The translations under genes were made by a program, and so were the position numbers. This document shows, one piece after another, positions 55,844 to 64,000 of a stretch of 64,000 nt of DNA; the first letter of the stretch is position 1, and each line of letters starts with the position of its first letter. The stretch lies in the NCBI RefSeq assembly GCF_017876495.1, contig NZ_JAGIOB010000001.1, forward strand, positions 992,001-1,056,000, written 5' to 3'. The DNA comes from Microlunatus capsulatus (GTDB lineage Bacteria; Actinomycetota; Actinomycetes; Propionibacteriales; Propionibacteriaceae). A model generated the notes under the pieces. The model had not been told where the DNA came from, searched no databases, and saw only the letters and a program-made list of their open reading frames with translations.

Positions 55844-55917
55844 CGATGTCCTCTATAGGACATGTCCTAAACCTGACACGGTCGGCGGCTGCGGCTCGGG
55901 GGCCGGATCGGTACGGT
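55844..55917 (+). promoter_or_regulatory. copy 2 of the 36-bp element with -10-like box, convergent intergenic
   Basis: 55844-55879 begins CGATGTCC and ends GACAC; it contains TGTCCTCTATAGGACA (55847-55862) and the perfect palindrome AGGACATGTCCT (55857-55868). It equals the copy at 46859-46824 at 28 of 36 positions. TACGGT (55912-55917) follows 32 bp later. Both flanking genes end towards this region. Confidence 0.5.
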
Positions 55918-55970
55918 CGTCGTGAGCGTCGAGGAGATGAACCCCCGAGCATCTTCTCGACGCTCCCCCA
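55918..55970 (+). ncRNA. candidate short RNA downstream of the copy-2 element
   Basis: A start near 55923 would lead straight into a hairpin at 55925-55964 (AGCGTCGAGGAGATG / CATCTTCTCGACGCT, one wobble-compatible mismatch, 10-nt loop). Transcript could be very short or extend antisense to the PQQ dehydrogenase 3' end. A GTG frame beginning at 55922 also exists but has no recognisable product. Confidence 0.2.
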
Positions 55971-56052
55971 CACGTCCACGGCTCCGGCCGACCGGGGCGC
56001 CCCGTCCGTGCGGCGCCCGCCCCGCACCGATGCCCGGCTCCGCCGCCGCTCC

Positions 56053-57249
56053 TCAGGTGAGCCGGAAGCGCAGGATCCTGTCGTCGTCACGGCCCGGCTC
56101 CACCCGGCCGTCGGTGTTGCTGGTGGTCACCCAGAGCGTCCGGTCCGGCGCGAGCGCCACCGTCCGCAGCCGCCCGTGGTCCCCGGCGAACCACGCCTCC
56201 GGCTTCCCGGCGCCGGTCCCGTCCAGCGGCACCGCGAACAGGCAGCGGCCCTGCAGGGCACCCACGAACGCCGTCGAGCCCGCCACCGCCAGGCCCGCCG
56301 GCGAGCAGGCGCTGGTCGGCGACCAGGTGGCGGCCGGCGAGGTGAGGCCCCGGACGTCGGAGCGGCCCTCGACCCGGGGCCAGCCGTAGTTGCGCCCGGG
56401 CCGGATCACGTTGAGCTCGTCGGCCTCCTTGTCCCCGAACTCCGTCGCCCACAGCCGCCCGGCGTCGTCGAGGGCCAGGCCCTCGACGTTGCGGTGGCCG
56501 TAGGACCACGTGCGGTCGCCGAAGGGGTTGCCGGCCGCCGCCCGGCCGTCGGGCCGCAGCCGGAGGATCTTCCCGGACAGCGCCGACCGGTCCTGGCCGA
56601 GCCCCGGCCGCTCGGCGTCGCCGGTGGACACCAGCAGCCGGCCGGCGCGGTCGAACAGCAGCCGCCCGCCGTGGTGGTGGGTGCTGGTGGGGATGCCGGC
56701 CAGCACGACGCGCGGCCGTCCGACCCGGCCGCCGGCCAGGCTCATCCGCACCACCCGGTCGTCGTCGGCGGTGGTGATGTAGGCGAACAGGGTGTCCTCG
56801 TCGCCGGGGGCCAGGGCCAGCCCCAGCAGGCCGCCCTCGCCGATCCCGCGCGGCGGGACGACGCCGCGCACCTCCCCGAGGGTCCGGGTGCGGCCCCCCG
56901 GGCTGACCCGGAGGAGCTTCGCCGTCCCGCGCTCCCCCACCAGGGCGTCGCCGGAGGCCAGGAAGGCGAGCCCCCAGGGGACGTCGAGGCCCTCCGCCAC
57001 GACGTCGGCCAGCTCCGGGGTGGGGTGGGTGGGGACCGCGGGCTCGGGGCTCGGGCGGGGCGTCGGCCGGCGGGGCGAGGTCGGGGCCGCCGAGTGGGAC
57101 GGCGACCCGGGACTCGACGACGCACCCGACGCCGGGCCGCCCGAGGCCGGGACCGGGGCCGCGCCGGGGGCTGCGGGGGCGCTGCAGCCCGCCACCGCCC
57201 CCAGGGCCGCGGCGGTCGAGCCGAGCAGGAGCGCGCGCCGGGTCACCAC
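56053..57249 (-). CDS. PQQ-dependent sugar dehydrogenase-like lipoprotein
   Basis: A 398-residue exported beta-propeller of the soluble glucose/sorbosone dehydrogenase family. Signal peptide with lipobox AVAGC (Cys near 22), Ala/Ser/Pro-rich linker to about 75, then LDVPWGLAFLASGDALVGERG, GEGGLLGLALAPG, HHHGGRLLFDRAGRLLVSTGD (catalytic His region) and SYGHRNVEGLALDD, NYGWPRVEG family motifs. It oxidises a sugar or alcohol outside the membrane using PQQ. Start GTG 57249 (57246 equally possible). No pqq biosynthesis genes are present. Confidence 0.9.
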   Translation of the reverse strand: MVTRRALLLGSTAAALGAVAGCSAPAAPGAAPVPASGGPASGASSSPGSPSHSAAPTSPRRPTPRPSPEPAVPTHPTPELADVVAEGLDVPWGLAFLASGDALVGERGTAKLLRVSPGGRTRTLGEVRGVVPPRGIGEGGLLGLALAPGDEDTLFAYITTADDDRVVRMSLAGGRVGRPRVVLAGIPTSTHHHGGRLLFDRAGRLLVSTGDAERPGLGQDRSALSGKILRLRPDGRAAAGNPFGDRTWSYGHRNVEGLALDDAGRLWATEFGDKEADELNVIRPGRNYGWPRVEGRSDVRGLTSPAATWSPTSACSPAGLAVAGSTAFVGALQGRCLFAVPLDGTGAGKPEAWFAGDHGRLRTVALAPDRTLWVTTSNTDGRVEPGRDDDRILRFRLT

Positions 57250-57415
57250 GACCCCATCGTGCCGGGCCCGGGCAAGGGCGCGGCGGCTGGGCGGCGGGGA
57301 CCGAGGTCTGGGACCTCCGGCCCTGGTGGGGCGTCGGGACCACTGCCTACGGTGGTGACCTCGGGGTTGATCCGCGGCCGGAACGGGCCGCTCGTCCCCT
57401 CTTGGAGACCCCGCG

Positions 57416-58396
57416 ATGACCTCCCTGCTCCGCCGGCCCGCCCGCGCGGCCGCCGCCGTCCTCACCGCCCTGGCCCTGGCCGCCGGCGTCGCCGGCACCA
57501 CGCCCGCCCTGGCCGCCACCCCGCGACCCGTGGTGCCCGCGTCGGTACCGGTCGCCGCCGAGGCGCTCCCCGGGTACGTGCCGGCGAACTCGTGCGACCC
57601 GACGGCCAAGCCCGGCACCGTCGCCCTCGGGAAGCTGCTCACGGCGACCTACCCGGGGACCAGCTACGGGATCAGCCGGACCTGCGGCGTCGACGCGCTG
57701 CCGACCAGCGAGCACTACGACGGCCGCGCGGTGGACTGGATGAACTCGGTCCGGGACAAGAAGCAGGCCGCGCAGGCGAAGGCGGTGATCAGCTGGCTCA
57801 CCGCGACCGACGCCTCGGGCACCACCTTCGCGAACGCGCGCCGGTTCGGCGTCATGTACGTCATCTGGGACGGCAAGATCTGGGGCGCCTACTCCGCCGA
57901 GCGCGGCTGGCGGCCCTACTCGAGCTGCGCCGACCACCCGGAGAAGAGCTGGGACAGCACCTGCCACCGCGACCACGTCCACCTGTCGCTGTCCTGGGCC
58001 GGCGCCATGGGCCGGACCTCGGGGTGGACCGGCCAGGTCGCCGCACCCGACTACGGCCCCTGCCGGGCGAAGGACCTGAACTGGGCCCTGCCCTACGCCG
58101 GGCCGCGCAGCACGCCGTGCCCGAAGTACCCCCGGGTCACCCCGCCGAAGGGCGCCTCGGCCACGCTGAAGGCCCTGACCACGTACTCGGGCATGCGCGT
58201 CCGCCCCGGGGCCCGCGGCCCCGTCGTCAAGGCCGTGCAGAAGGCGCTCGGCGTCACCACCACGGGCACCTACGGCAGCGCCACCAAGACGGCGGTGAAG
58301 AAGTTCCAGACCGCGCACGACCTCGGGGCCAGCGGCAACGTCAACACCGCCACCTGGCGGGCCCTGCTGAAGGCGCACGCGCCGAAGGCCTCCTGA
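57416..58396 (+). CDS. secreted peptidoglycan-binding protein
   Basis: A 326-residue exported protein. Signal peptide with ALAAGVAGTTPALAA cleavage region (about 34). The middle domain contains SEHYDGRAVDWMN, DSTCHRDHVHLSLSW and paired Cys, like a zinc-type hydrolase fold of the ARB-07466/peptidase M15 kind. The C-terminus is a PG_binding_1 domain (VRPGARGPVVKAVQKALGVTTTGTYGSATKTAVKKFQ in pieces, residues 260-322). Probably acts in the cell wall. ATG 57416, GGAG upstream. Followed by a perfect hairpin. Confidence 0.85.
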   Translation: MTSLLRRPARAAAAVLTALALAAGVAGTTPALAATPRPVVPASVPVAAEALPGYVPANSCDPTAKPGTVALGKLLTATYPGTSYGISRTCGVDALPTSEHYDGRAVDWMNSVRDKKQAAQAKAVISWLTATDASGTTFANARRFGVMYVIWDGKIWGAYSAERGWRPYSSCADHPEKSWDSTCHRDHVHLSLSWAGAMGRTSGWTGQVAAPDYGPCRAKDLNWALPYAGPRSTPCPKYPRVTPPKGASATLKALTTYSGMRVRPGARGPVVKAVQKALGVTTTGTYGSATKTAVKKFQTAHDLGASGNVNTATWRALLKAHAPKAS

Positions 58397-58404
58397 GCAC
58401 GGCG

Positions 58405-58436
58405 GGGCGTCCCGGGTCCGCCGACCCGGGACGCCC
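58405..58436. terminator. perfect hairpin between convergent genes
   Basis: GGGCGTCCCGGGTC / GACCCGGGACGCCC, 14-bp perfect stem with loop CGCC, nine bases past the stop of the secreted protein and just before the end of the permease gene. Confidence 0.75.
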
Positions 58437-58447
58437 GGCGCCGTCGG

Positions 58448-60163
58448 CTACCGCACCGCGGGCTGGGCGGGGAGCACGTGGTCGGCGACCTTGTCGGTGC
58501 TCAGGCACAGCGAGCACACCGCCGCGTCGTGGGTCTGGCAGGCGGCCATGTCGGGCCGCTCGTAGTCCTGCCGGCAGACGTGGCAGGTGAGCAGGACGTC
58601 GGACGGGTTGCCGTGCTCGTCGAGCACCGGCAGGTCCAGCCCGTCGTCGGAGCGGAGCGGGTCGGCCGGGTCGGCCCGGCGCAGGTAGTAGCGCCCCCGG
58701 GTCGCCAGCGCGAGCACCGGCGGCAGGACGAGCGCCAGGCCGATGGCGACCAGCGGCGAGTACGGCTGCACGCCCTCCCCCAGGCCGCCGAAGAACACGA
58801 GGATGGAGACACCGGCCGCCACCAGCATCGAGCCGAAGCCCACGGGGTTGACGTCGTAGAGCATCCCGCGGCGGAACTCCGGCTGCAGCGGGCTGAGCTT
58901 CAGCAGGTACTTGTTGAAGGTGATGTCGGAGGCGACGGTGACGATCCAGGCCATCCCGCAGTTGGCGTAGAACCCGAGGATGGTGTTGAGGAAGCCGAAC
59001 ATGTTCGCCTCCATCAGCACCAGCGCGATGAGCAGGTTGAAGCCGAGGAAGACCAGCCGGCCCGGGTAGCGCTTGGTGATCCGGGTGAAGGAGTTGGTCC
59101 AGGCCAGCGAGCCCGAGTAGGCGTTGGTGACGTTGATCTTGACCTGGCTGATGACCACCAGGACGACGGCGAGGCCGAGCGCGACCGGCGCCGGCATGAT
59201 GTCGCGGTAGATCTCCAGGAACTGGTGCACCGGCTGGTTGGCCACGGCCGCGCCGTCGGCCACGTTGGCGATGATGTAGACGGCGAGGAACAGCCCGATG
59301 ACCTGCTTGACCGCGCCGAAGATCACCCAGCCCGGGCCGGCCAGGATCATCGCCCGCCACCAGCGGCGGGAGTTCTCCGGGGTGCGGGCGGGCATGAACC
59401 GCAGGTAGTCGATCTGCTCGGCGATCTGGGCGATCAGGGACAGGCAGACGCCGGCGGCCAGCATCACCGAGCCGAGGTTCGGCTCCCCCTGGCCGTTCTC
59501 GCCCTGGTAGGCGAAGAACGAGGTGACCGACTCCGGGTGCGCGACGACGAGGTAGACGAACGGCACCACCATGAGCACCAGCCACAGCGGCGTCGTCCAC
59601 AGCTGCAGCTTGGTGAGCACCTTCATGCCGTAGACCACCAGCGGGAAGATGATGACGGTGGAGACGGCGTACCCCGCCCACAGCGGCACGCCGAGACCGA
59701 GCTCCAGGCCCTGGGCCATGATCGAGCCCTCGAGGGCGAAGAAGATGAAGGTGAACGTCGCGAAGATGACGTTGCTGACCACGGAGCCGTAGTAGCCGAA
59801 CCCGCTGCCCCGGGTGATGAGGTCCAGGTCGAGGTTGTAGCGCGCGGCGTAGTAGGCCACCGGGAACCCCGTCAGGAAGATGACGACGGCGAAGACCGCG
59901 ATCCCCCACAGGGCGTTGGTGGTGCCGTAGGAGATGCCGATGTTCGCGCCGATGGCGAAGTCGGCCAGGTAGGCGATCCCGCCGAGGGCCGAGATGGCGA
60001 CGACCCCGGTCGACCAGCGCCGGTAGTGCCGGGGGGCGAAGCGGAGGGTGTAGTCCTCCAGCGTCTCGCGGGTGGCAGCGCTCGCGTCGAGCGGTGGCGC
60101 GACGGCGGCGGCGACCGGCGGGGCCGTCGTCACCTCGCTCTCCGGCTTGATGTCTGAGGTCAT
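58448..60163 (-). CDS. NCS1-family purine/cytosine-type permease with Cys/His C-terminal motif
   Basis: A 571-residue transporter. Twelve membrane helices in the NCS1 pattern (LEDYTLRFAPRHYRRW start, GSGFGYYGSV, INVTNAYSGSLAWTNSF, GMAWIVTVASDITFNKYLL). After the last helix a cytoplasmic tail holds C-x2-C-x11-C-x2-H-x4-C-x2-C at residues 527-553 (CHVCRQDY ... CQTH ... CSLC), a probable zinc site not usual in this family. ATG 60163 with AGGAG upstream. Divergent from the GAF regulator; substrate unknown. Confidence 0.85.
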   Translation of the reverse strand: MTSDIKPESEVTTAPPVAAAVAPPLDASAATRETLEDYTLRFAPRHYRRWSTGVVAISALGGIAYLADFAIGANIGISYGTTNALWGIAVFAVVIFLTGFPVAYYAARYNLDLDLITRGSGFGYYGSVVSNVIFATFTFIFFALEGSIMAQGLELGLGVPLWAGYAVSTVIIFPLVVYGMKVLTKLQLWTTPLWLVLMVVPFVYLVVAHPESVTSFFAYQGENGQGEPNLGSVMLAAGVCLSLIAQIAEQIDYLRFMPARTPENSRRWWRAMILAGPGWVIFGAVKQVIGLFLAVYIIANVADGAAVANQPVHQFLEIYRDIMPAPVALGLAVVLVVISQVKINVTNAYSGSLAWTNSFTRITKRYPGRLVFLGFNLLIALVLMEANMFGFLNTILGFYANCGMAWIVTVASDITFNKYLLKLSPLQPEFRRGMLYDVNPVGFGSMLVAAGVSILVFFGGLGEGVQPYSPLVAIGLALVLPPVLALATRGRYYLRRADPADPLRSDDGLDLPVLDEHGNPSDVLLTCHVCRQDYERPDMAACQTHDAAVCSLCLSTDKVADHVLPAQPAVR

Positions 60164-60388
60164 GGGGGCTCCTGGGACGAGGGGGGACACCGGTCGGGCG
60201 GGGCCAGGAGCAGACGGGCTCGGCTGGCCGCCGCTGGCCGGGTCTCAGGTCGTCCTCAGCATGCTGACCAGGCGTTACGCACCGGTTCCGACGCGGTTAA
60301 GAGCACGACCCGACCGACGGCGGCCGGGGCGCGGGCCGGTGCGCCCGATCGGGTCCGCCGGGGGGCGGGCGCGGCTACAGTGGCCGCC
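60164..60388. promoter_or_regulatory. divergent regulatory region of permease and GAF regulator
   Basis: 225 bp. It contains the leaderless -10 box TACAGT (60376-60381) seven bases before ATG 60389 and, for the minus strand, relatively AT-rich sequence near 60273-60302 (GCGTTACGCACC, GCGGTTAAGAGC). No clear operator dyad seen. Confidence 0.4.
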
Positions 60389-61690
60389 ATGGAGCCCTCC
60401 AGCGGCCTGGCACTGCCGCCGGGCTCGGATCCGCGGTGGCTGTCGCGCTACCTGCGGACGGCGCACGACGACTTCCTGAGCACGGGGCACGTCGACCGCG
60501 GGCTGCGGCCCCTGGTGGTGGAGTCCTGGCGGCGCAGCGTCGGGCACGGGGTCGACCCCGAGCTGCCCGCCCCGCCCATCCGGCTGGTCGACGACGGCCT
60601 GGCCGACCTCCGGGCCGGCCACCCGCTGGCCGCGGCGATGCCCGTCATCCGCCGGCTGCTGCTGGAGTCCGCCTCCGACGCCGGGCTGCTCGTCGCCGTC
60701 AGCGACGCGGCCGGCCAGCTGCTCTGGGTCGAGGGCGCGCGCGCCGTGCTGAGCAAGGCCGAGCGCGTGCACTTCATGCCCGGCGCGGACTGGAGCGAGA
60801 CCGCCGCGGGCACCAACGCCCCCGGCACCGCCCTGGCCCTCGGGGCGCCGGTGCAGATCCTCGGCGCCGAGCACCTCACCCGCTCGGCCGCGGAGTGGAG
60901 CTGCTCGGCCGCGCCGATCCACGAGCCGGACACCGGCGCCATCCTCGGCGTCCTCGACCTCACCGGCGGACCCGAGGTGGTGACGCCGCAGACGCTGACG
61001 CTGGTCCGCGCCACGGTGGCCGCCGTCGAGGCCGAGCTGGCGCTGGAGCGGCTGGCGCCCCGGCGTCCACGGCGGGTGCTGGAGCCGGGCTGGAGCCCGC
61101 CCGAGCGCCAGCCCGCCGCCCTGCGGGTGCTCGGCCAGCGCGGCGCCCGGCTGGTGCACGACGACACGGCGACGACGCTGAGCCTGCGGCACAGCGAGAT
61201 CCTGCTGCTGCTGGCGGAGAGCCCCGGCGGGCTGAGCGCGGCGGAGCTGGCGGTGGCGCTGAGCGAGGAGGAGCTCTCGCTGGTCACCGTCCGGGCCGAG
61301 CTGTCCCGGCTGCGCACCCTGCTGGGCCCGCTGCGGCTGGCCTCGCGCCCCTACCGGCTGGACGGCGCGCTCACCTCCGACGTCACCGCTGTCCGCGAGC
61401 ACCTGGCCGCCGGCCGCGTCCGCCAGGCCGTGGCCGACTACCCCGGCCCCCTGCTGCCCGCCTCCGGCGCCCCGGCCGTGGCCGAGCTCCGCGACCAGCT
61501 GCACATGCTGCTCCGCTCGGCCCTGCTGGCCCAGGGCGACCCGGACGCCCTCCTCTCCTTCGCCGACACCGCCCACGGCCGCTCCGACTACGCCATCTGG
61601 TCCGCCGCCCTGGCCGCCCTCCCGCCCCGCTCCCCCCGCTACGCCCAGGTCGCTGCCCACGTCGCCCACCTGGACGAGACGCTGGGTTAG
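60389..61690 (+). CDS. GAF-domain transcriptional regulator (AcoR-like sensor with C-terminal DNA-binding region)
   Basis: A 433-residue regulator. The N-terminal half (PLVVESWRRSVGHGVDP, LLLESASDAGLLVAVSD, PGADWSETAAGTNAPGTALAL, WSCSAAPIHEPDTGAILGVLDLTG) is the GAF sensor seen in AcoR-type activators, but no AAA+ sigma-54 domain follows. The C-terminal part (LSLRHSEILLLLAESPGGLSAAELAVAL) is a helix-turn-helix. In actinobacteria this type precedes acetaldehyde/aldehyde dehydrogenase genes, as here. ATG 60389 follows TACAGT by seven bases. Confidence 0.85.
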   Translation: MEPSSGLALPPGSDPRWLSRYLRTAHDDFLSTGHVDRGLRPLVVESWRRSVGHGVDPELPAPPIRLVDDGLADLRAGHPLAAAMPVIRRLLLESASDAGLLVAVSDAAGQLLWVEGARAVLSKAERVHFMPGADWSETAAGTNAPGTALALGAPVQILGAEHLTRSAAEWSCSAAPIHEPDTGAILGVLDLTGGPEVVTPQTLTLVRATVAAVEAELALERLAPRRPRRVLEPGWSPPERQPAALRVLGQRGARLVHDDTATTLSLRHSEILLLLAESPGGLSAAELAVALSEEELSLVTVRAELSRLRTLLGPLRLASRPYRLDGALTSDVTAVREHLAAGRVRQAVADYPGPLLPASGAPAVAELRDQLHMLLRSALLAQGDPDALLSFADTAHGRSDYAIWSAALAALPPRSPRYAQVAAHVAHLDETLG

Positions 61691-62042
61691 CCCCGACTGT
61701 GCCCGGAACCCGCCGCGGCCCACCCGCGACGACCCTCACCGCACAGTCACCCGAGCAGGAGCCCCGCCCCCGCCGTTCTGCGCGCCGCCCGATGGAGGAG
61801 GAGCCGGGGTCGACACGTTCTTCGTCGGCCCCGGCGACGACGACACGGGCGGATCAGAGCGCAGAGCGCGTCCGAGCGGAGCGAGGACAGACAACACAGC
61901 CCCGCCCCCGCCTCTCACAACGTTGCTGCAACCCCGCCGGGCCTAGGGTCGCCGCAGGCGCACACCGCTCCGCCCACCGACGGACCACCGCGTGCGCCCT
62001 CGTCTCCACCGCCACCCCGTTGGCCCGACAAGGAAGTCACCG
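61691..62042. other. 352-bp intergenic region upstream of the aldehyde dehydrogenase
   Basis: Contains an inverted pair ACTGTGC (61696) / GCACAGT (61740) just past the regulator stop, which could be a weak terminator, a non-coding stretch, and the dyad/promoter listed at 61922-61949. I see no gene here. Confidence 0.45.
61922..61949 (+). promoter_or_regulatory. dyad GTTGC-T-GCAAC with -10-like TAGGGT
   Basis: GTTGCTGCAAC (61922-61932) is a perfect dyad and overlaps a possible -35 TTGCTG; TAGGGT (61944-61949) fits a -10. Distance to the dehydrogenase ATG is 94 bp. It is a reasonable binding site for the GAF regulator encoded immediately upstream. Confidence 0.35.
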
Positions 62043-63566
62043 ATGACGATCTACGCACAGCCCGGAACCGACGGCAGCGTCGTCTCCTACAAGGCGCGCT
62101 ACGAGAACTGGATCGGCGGGGAGTGGGTGCCCCCGGTCAAGGGCCAGTACTTCGAGAACCCCTCGCCGGTGACCGGCAAGACCTTCTGCGAGGTCGCCCG
62201 CGGGACCGCCGAGGACATCGAGCTGGCGCTGGACGCCGCGCACGCCGCCGCCCCTGCCTGGGGGAAGACGTCGGTCGCCGAGCGCGCGGTGGTCCTCAAC
62301 AAGATCGCCGACCGGATGGAGCAGAACCTGGAGATGCTCGCCGTCGGCGAGACCTGGGACAACGGCAAGCCCGTCCGCGAGACGCTGGCCGCCGACCTGC
62401 CGCTGGCCGTGGACCACTTCCGCTACTTCGCCGGCGCCATCCGGGCCCAGGAGGGCAACCTCTCCCAGCTGGACGAGGACACCGTCGCCTACCACTTCCA
62501 CGAGCCGCTGGGCGTGGTCGGGCAGATCATCCCGTGGAACTTCCCCATCCTCATGGCGACGTGGAAGCTGGCCCCGGCCCTGGCCGCCGGCAACGCCGTC
62601 GTCCTCAAGCCCGCCGAGCAGACGCCGGCGTCGATCATGCTCTGGATGGAGCTGATCGCCGACCTGCTGCCCCCGGGCGTGCTGAACGTCGTCAACGGCT
62701 TCGGCACCGAGGCGGGCAAGCCGCTGGCGTCGTCCAAGCGCATCCGCAAGATCGCCTTCACCGGCGAGACCACGACCGGCCGGCTGATCATGCAGTACGC
62801 CAGCCAGAACCTCATCCCGGTGACGCTGGAGCTGGGCGGCAAGAGCCCGAACGTCTTCTTCGAGGACGTGGCCCGCAGCGAGGACGCCTTCTACGACAAG
62901 GCGCTCGAGGGCTTCGCGATGTTCGCGCTGAACCAGGGCGAGGTCTGCACCTGCCCCAGCCGGGCGCTGATCCAGAACTCGATCCTCGACCAGTTCCTGC
63001 CGGCCGCGACCGACCGGGTCAAGGCGATGGTCCAGGGCAACCCGCTGGACACCGACACCATGGTGGGCGCGCAGGCCAGCAACGACCAGCTCGAGAAGAT
63101 CCTGTCCTACATCCAGATCGGCTCGGAGGAGGGCGCCCGGATCATCACCGGCGGCGAGCGCGTCGACCTCGGCGGCGACCTGTCCGGCGGCTACTACATG
63201 GCGCCGACGATCTTCCAGGGCCACAACAAGATGCGGGTGTTCCAGGAGGAGATCTTCGGCCCCGTCGTCTCCGTCACCGGGTTCGACGACTACGCCGACG
63301 CGATCGACATCGCCAACGACACCCTCTACGGGCTGGGCGCCGGCGTGTGGTCGCGCGACACCAACACCGCCTACCGGGCGGGCCGCGACATCCAGGCCGG
63401 CCGGGTGTGGACCAACTGCTACCACCACTACCCCGCCCACGCGGCGTTCGGCGGCTACAAGTCCTCGGGCATCGGGCGCGAGAACCACCTGATGATGCTG
63501 GACCACTACCAGCAGACGAAGAACATGCTCGTCTCCTACAACCCGAACAAGCAGGGCTTCTTCTGA
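62043..63566 (+). CDS. NAD-dependent aldehyde (acetaldehyde) dehydrogenase, ExaC/Adh type
   Basis: A 507-residue aldehyde dehydrogenase. [21 protein letters not shown] (cofactor side), [12 protein letters not shown], catalytic Glu in LELGGKSPN, catalytic Cys in [15 protein letters not shown], and [13 protein letters not shown]. The double Cys (CTC) and the C-terminal YNPNKQGFF are typical of the ExaC/acetaldehyde-dehydrogenase subgroup. It oxidises acetaldehyde and similar aldehydes to acids. GGAAG precedes ATG 62043. Stop overlaps the DUF779 start (TGATG). Confidence 0.95.
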   Translation: MTIYAQPGTDGSVVSYKARYENWIGGEWVPPVKGQYFENPSPVTGKTFCEVARGTAEDIELALDAAHAAAPAWGKTSVAERAVVLNKIADRMEQNLEMLAVGETWDNGKPVRETLAADLPLAVDHFRYFAGAIRAQEGNLSQLDEDTVAYHFHEPLGVVGQIIPWNFPILMATWKLAPALAAGNAVVLKPAEQTPASIMLWMELIADLLPPGVLNVVNGFGTEAGKPLASSKRIRKIAFTGETTTGRLIMQYASQNLIPVTLELGGKSPNVFFEDVARSEDAFYDKALEGFAMFALNQGEVCTCPSRALIQNSILDQFLPAATDRVKAMVQGNPLDTDTMVGAQASNDQLEKILSYIQIGSEEGARIITGGERVDLGGDLSGGYYMAPTIFQGHNKMRVFQEEIFGPVVSVTGFDDYADAIDIANDTLYGLGAGVWSRDTNTAYRAGRDIQAGRVWTNCYHHYPAHAAFGGYKSSGIGRENHLMMLDHYQQTKNMLVSYNPNKQGFF

Positions 63567-64000
63567 TGGCCGAGCAGCAGCCAGCGGACCGGGCGGCGCG
63601 GGTCGCCGTCACCCCGGCAGCGGCGGAGATGATCCGCAGCCTCGCCGAGGAGAACGGCCCGCTGATGTTCCACCAGTCCGGTGGCTGCTGCGACGGGTCG
63701 TCGCCGATGTGCTTCCCGCAGGGGGACTTCATCACCGGCGACTCCGACCAGTTCCTCGGCGAGCTCGACGCCGGGACCCCCGAGCCGGTGCCCGTGTGGA
63801 TGAGCAAGGAGCAGTTCGCCTACTGGCGGCACACGCACCTGACCATCGACCTGGTGCCCGGCCGCGGGGCGGGCTTCTCGCTCGAGGGCCCGACCGGCTT
63901 CCGCTTCCTCATCCGGTCGCGGTTGCTGAGCGAGGAGGAGATGGCCGACCTGGACGTCCAGGACGGCGCCGCCGTGGGAGCGCAGCTCCCCCGGCCCGCA
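63566..64000 (+). CDS. DUF779 domain protein, 3' partial
   Basis: 145 residues are visible and the frame runs off the window. VAVTPAAAEMIRSLAEENGPLMFHQSGGCCDGSSPMCFP, given here in its key parts GGCCDGS and PMC, is the DUF779 hallmark; three Cys suggest metal or redox chemistry. DUF779 genes habitually follow ExaC-type aldehyde dehydrogenases, and here the start overlaps that stop by one base. Biochemical role unknown; an accessory to the dehydrogenase is likely. Family length is about 115-150, so little is missing. Confidence 0.9.
   Translation, partial: MAEQQPADRAARVAVTPAAAEMIRSLAEENGPLMFHQSGGCCDGSSPMCFPQGDFITGDSDQFLGELDAGTPEPVPVWMSKEQFAYWRHTHLTIDLVPGRGAGFSLEGPTGFRFLIRSRLLSEEEMADLDVQDGAAVGAQLPRPA

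Noticed and set aside
55922-56389. 155-residue plus-strand frame after the copy-2 element
   Set aside because: Most of it is antisense to the PQQ dehydrogenase and its product is Pro/Arg/Ser-rich without any motif; only the short RNA idea is kept.

Overview
The window is a chromosomal segment of a very GC-rich, gene-dense actinobacterium. Codon third positions are almost all G or C, GTG starts are common, and neighbouring genes often overlap by ATGA or GTGA. Gene content (DUF4192, DegV, bPH-like domains, a tad pilus locus, actinobacterial GlnR-type boxes, many leaderless promoters) fits the Geodermatophilaceae/Frankiales area (Blastococcus, Modestobacter, Geodermatophilus). That placement is an inference, not a database result. 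I saw no rRNA, tRNA, IS element, prophage or CRISPR array.

Layout. 1-1356: tail of a sugar ABC transporter (two permeases). 1485-12651: conserved translation, replication and competence block (lepA, rpsT, holA, comEC, comEA, degV) with a phosphotransferase-like gene and a two-gene membrane insert. 12739-15712: a PH-domain/GNAT fusion and two tandem membrane-anchored exonuclease/phosphatase paralogues. 15786-18437: leuS behind a leucine leader-peptide attenuator. 18653-26064: a minus-strand tad (Flp pilus) locus with two nearly identical pilins. 26346-28472: winged-helix AlkZ-like protein and galE. 28573-32829: a GlnR-type regulatory region followed by amt, glnK and glnD. 32905-38265: sugar kinase, DUF4192 protein, lipid/cell-surface-type proteins, aldose epimerase, VIT-family transporter, rhomboid protease. 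38247-44077: a signalling island with an Hpt protein, a single-domain receiver, a membrane PAS histidine kinase, a pyruvoyl arginine decarboxylase, a GNAT-like protein, an OmpR-type regulator and an Hpt-like protein without the phospho-accepting His. 44593-50175: two oxidoreductases and a SWIM/SNF2 helicase. 50343-53060: an acidic tandem-repeat protein, a strong intergenic stem-loop, a JmjC/cupin oxygenase and a thioredoxin-like ferredoxin. 53098-55789: a YbiU/DUF1479 oxygenase divergent from a ROK regulator. 56053-64000: PQQ-type sugar dehydrogenase, secreted peptidoglycan-binding protein, NCS1 permease with a Cys/His tail, and a GAF regulator / aldehyde dehydrogenase / DUF779 module.

The strongest candidates for something undescribed are (i) the repeat-protein/JmjC/ferredoxin cassette at 50343-53060, which has the layout of a precursor gene followed by its modifying enzymes; (ii) a 36-bp element (28 of 36 positions identical) found in two different convergent intergenic regions, each followed about 31 bp later by a -10-like box and then a hairpin, suggesting a pair of small RNAs under common control; and (iii) the signalling island that places an arginine decarboxylase among two-component parts.
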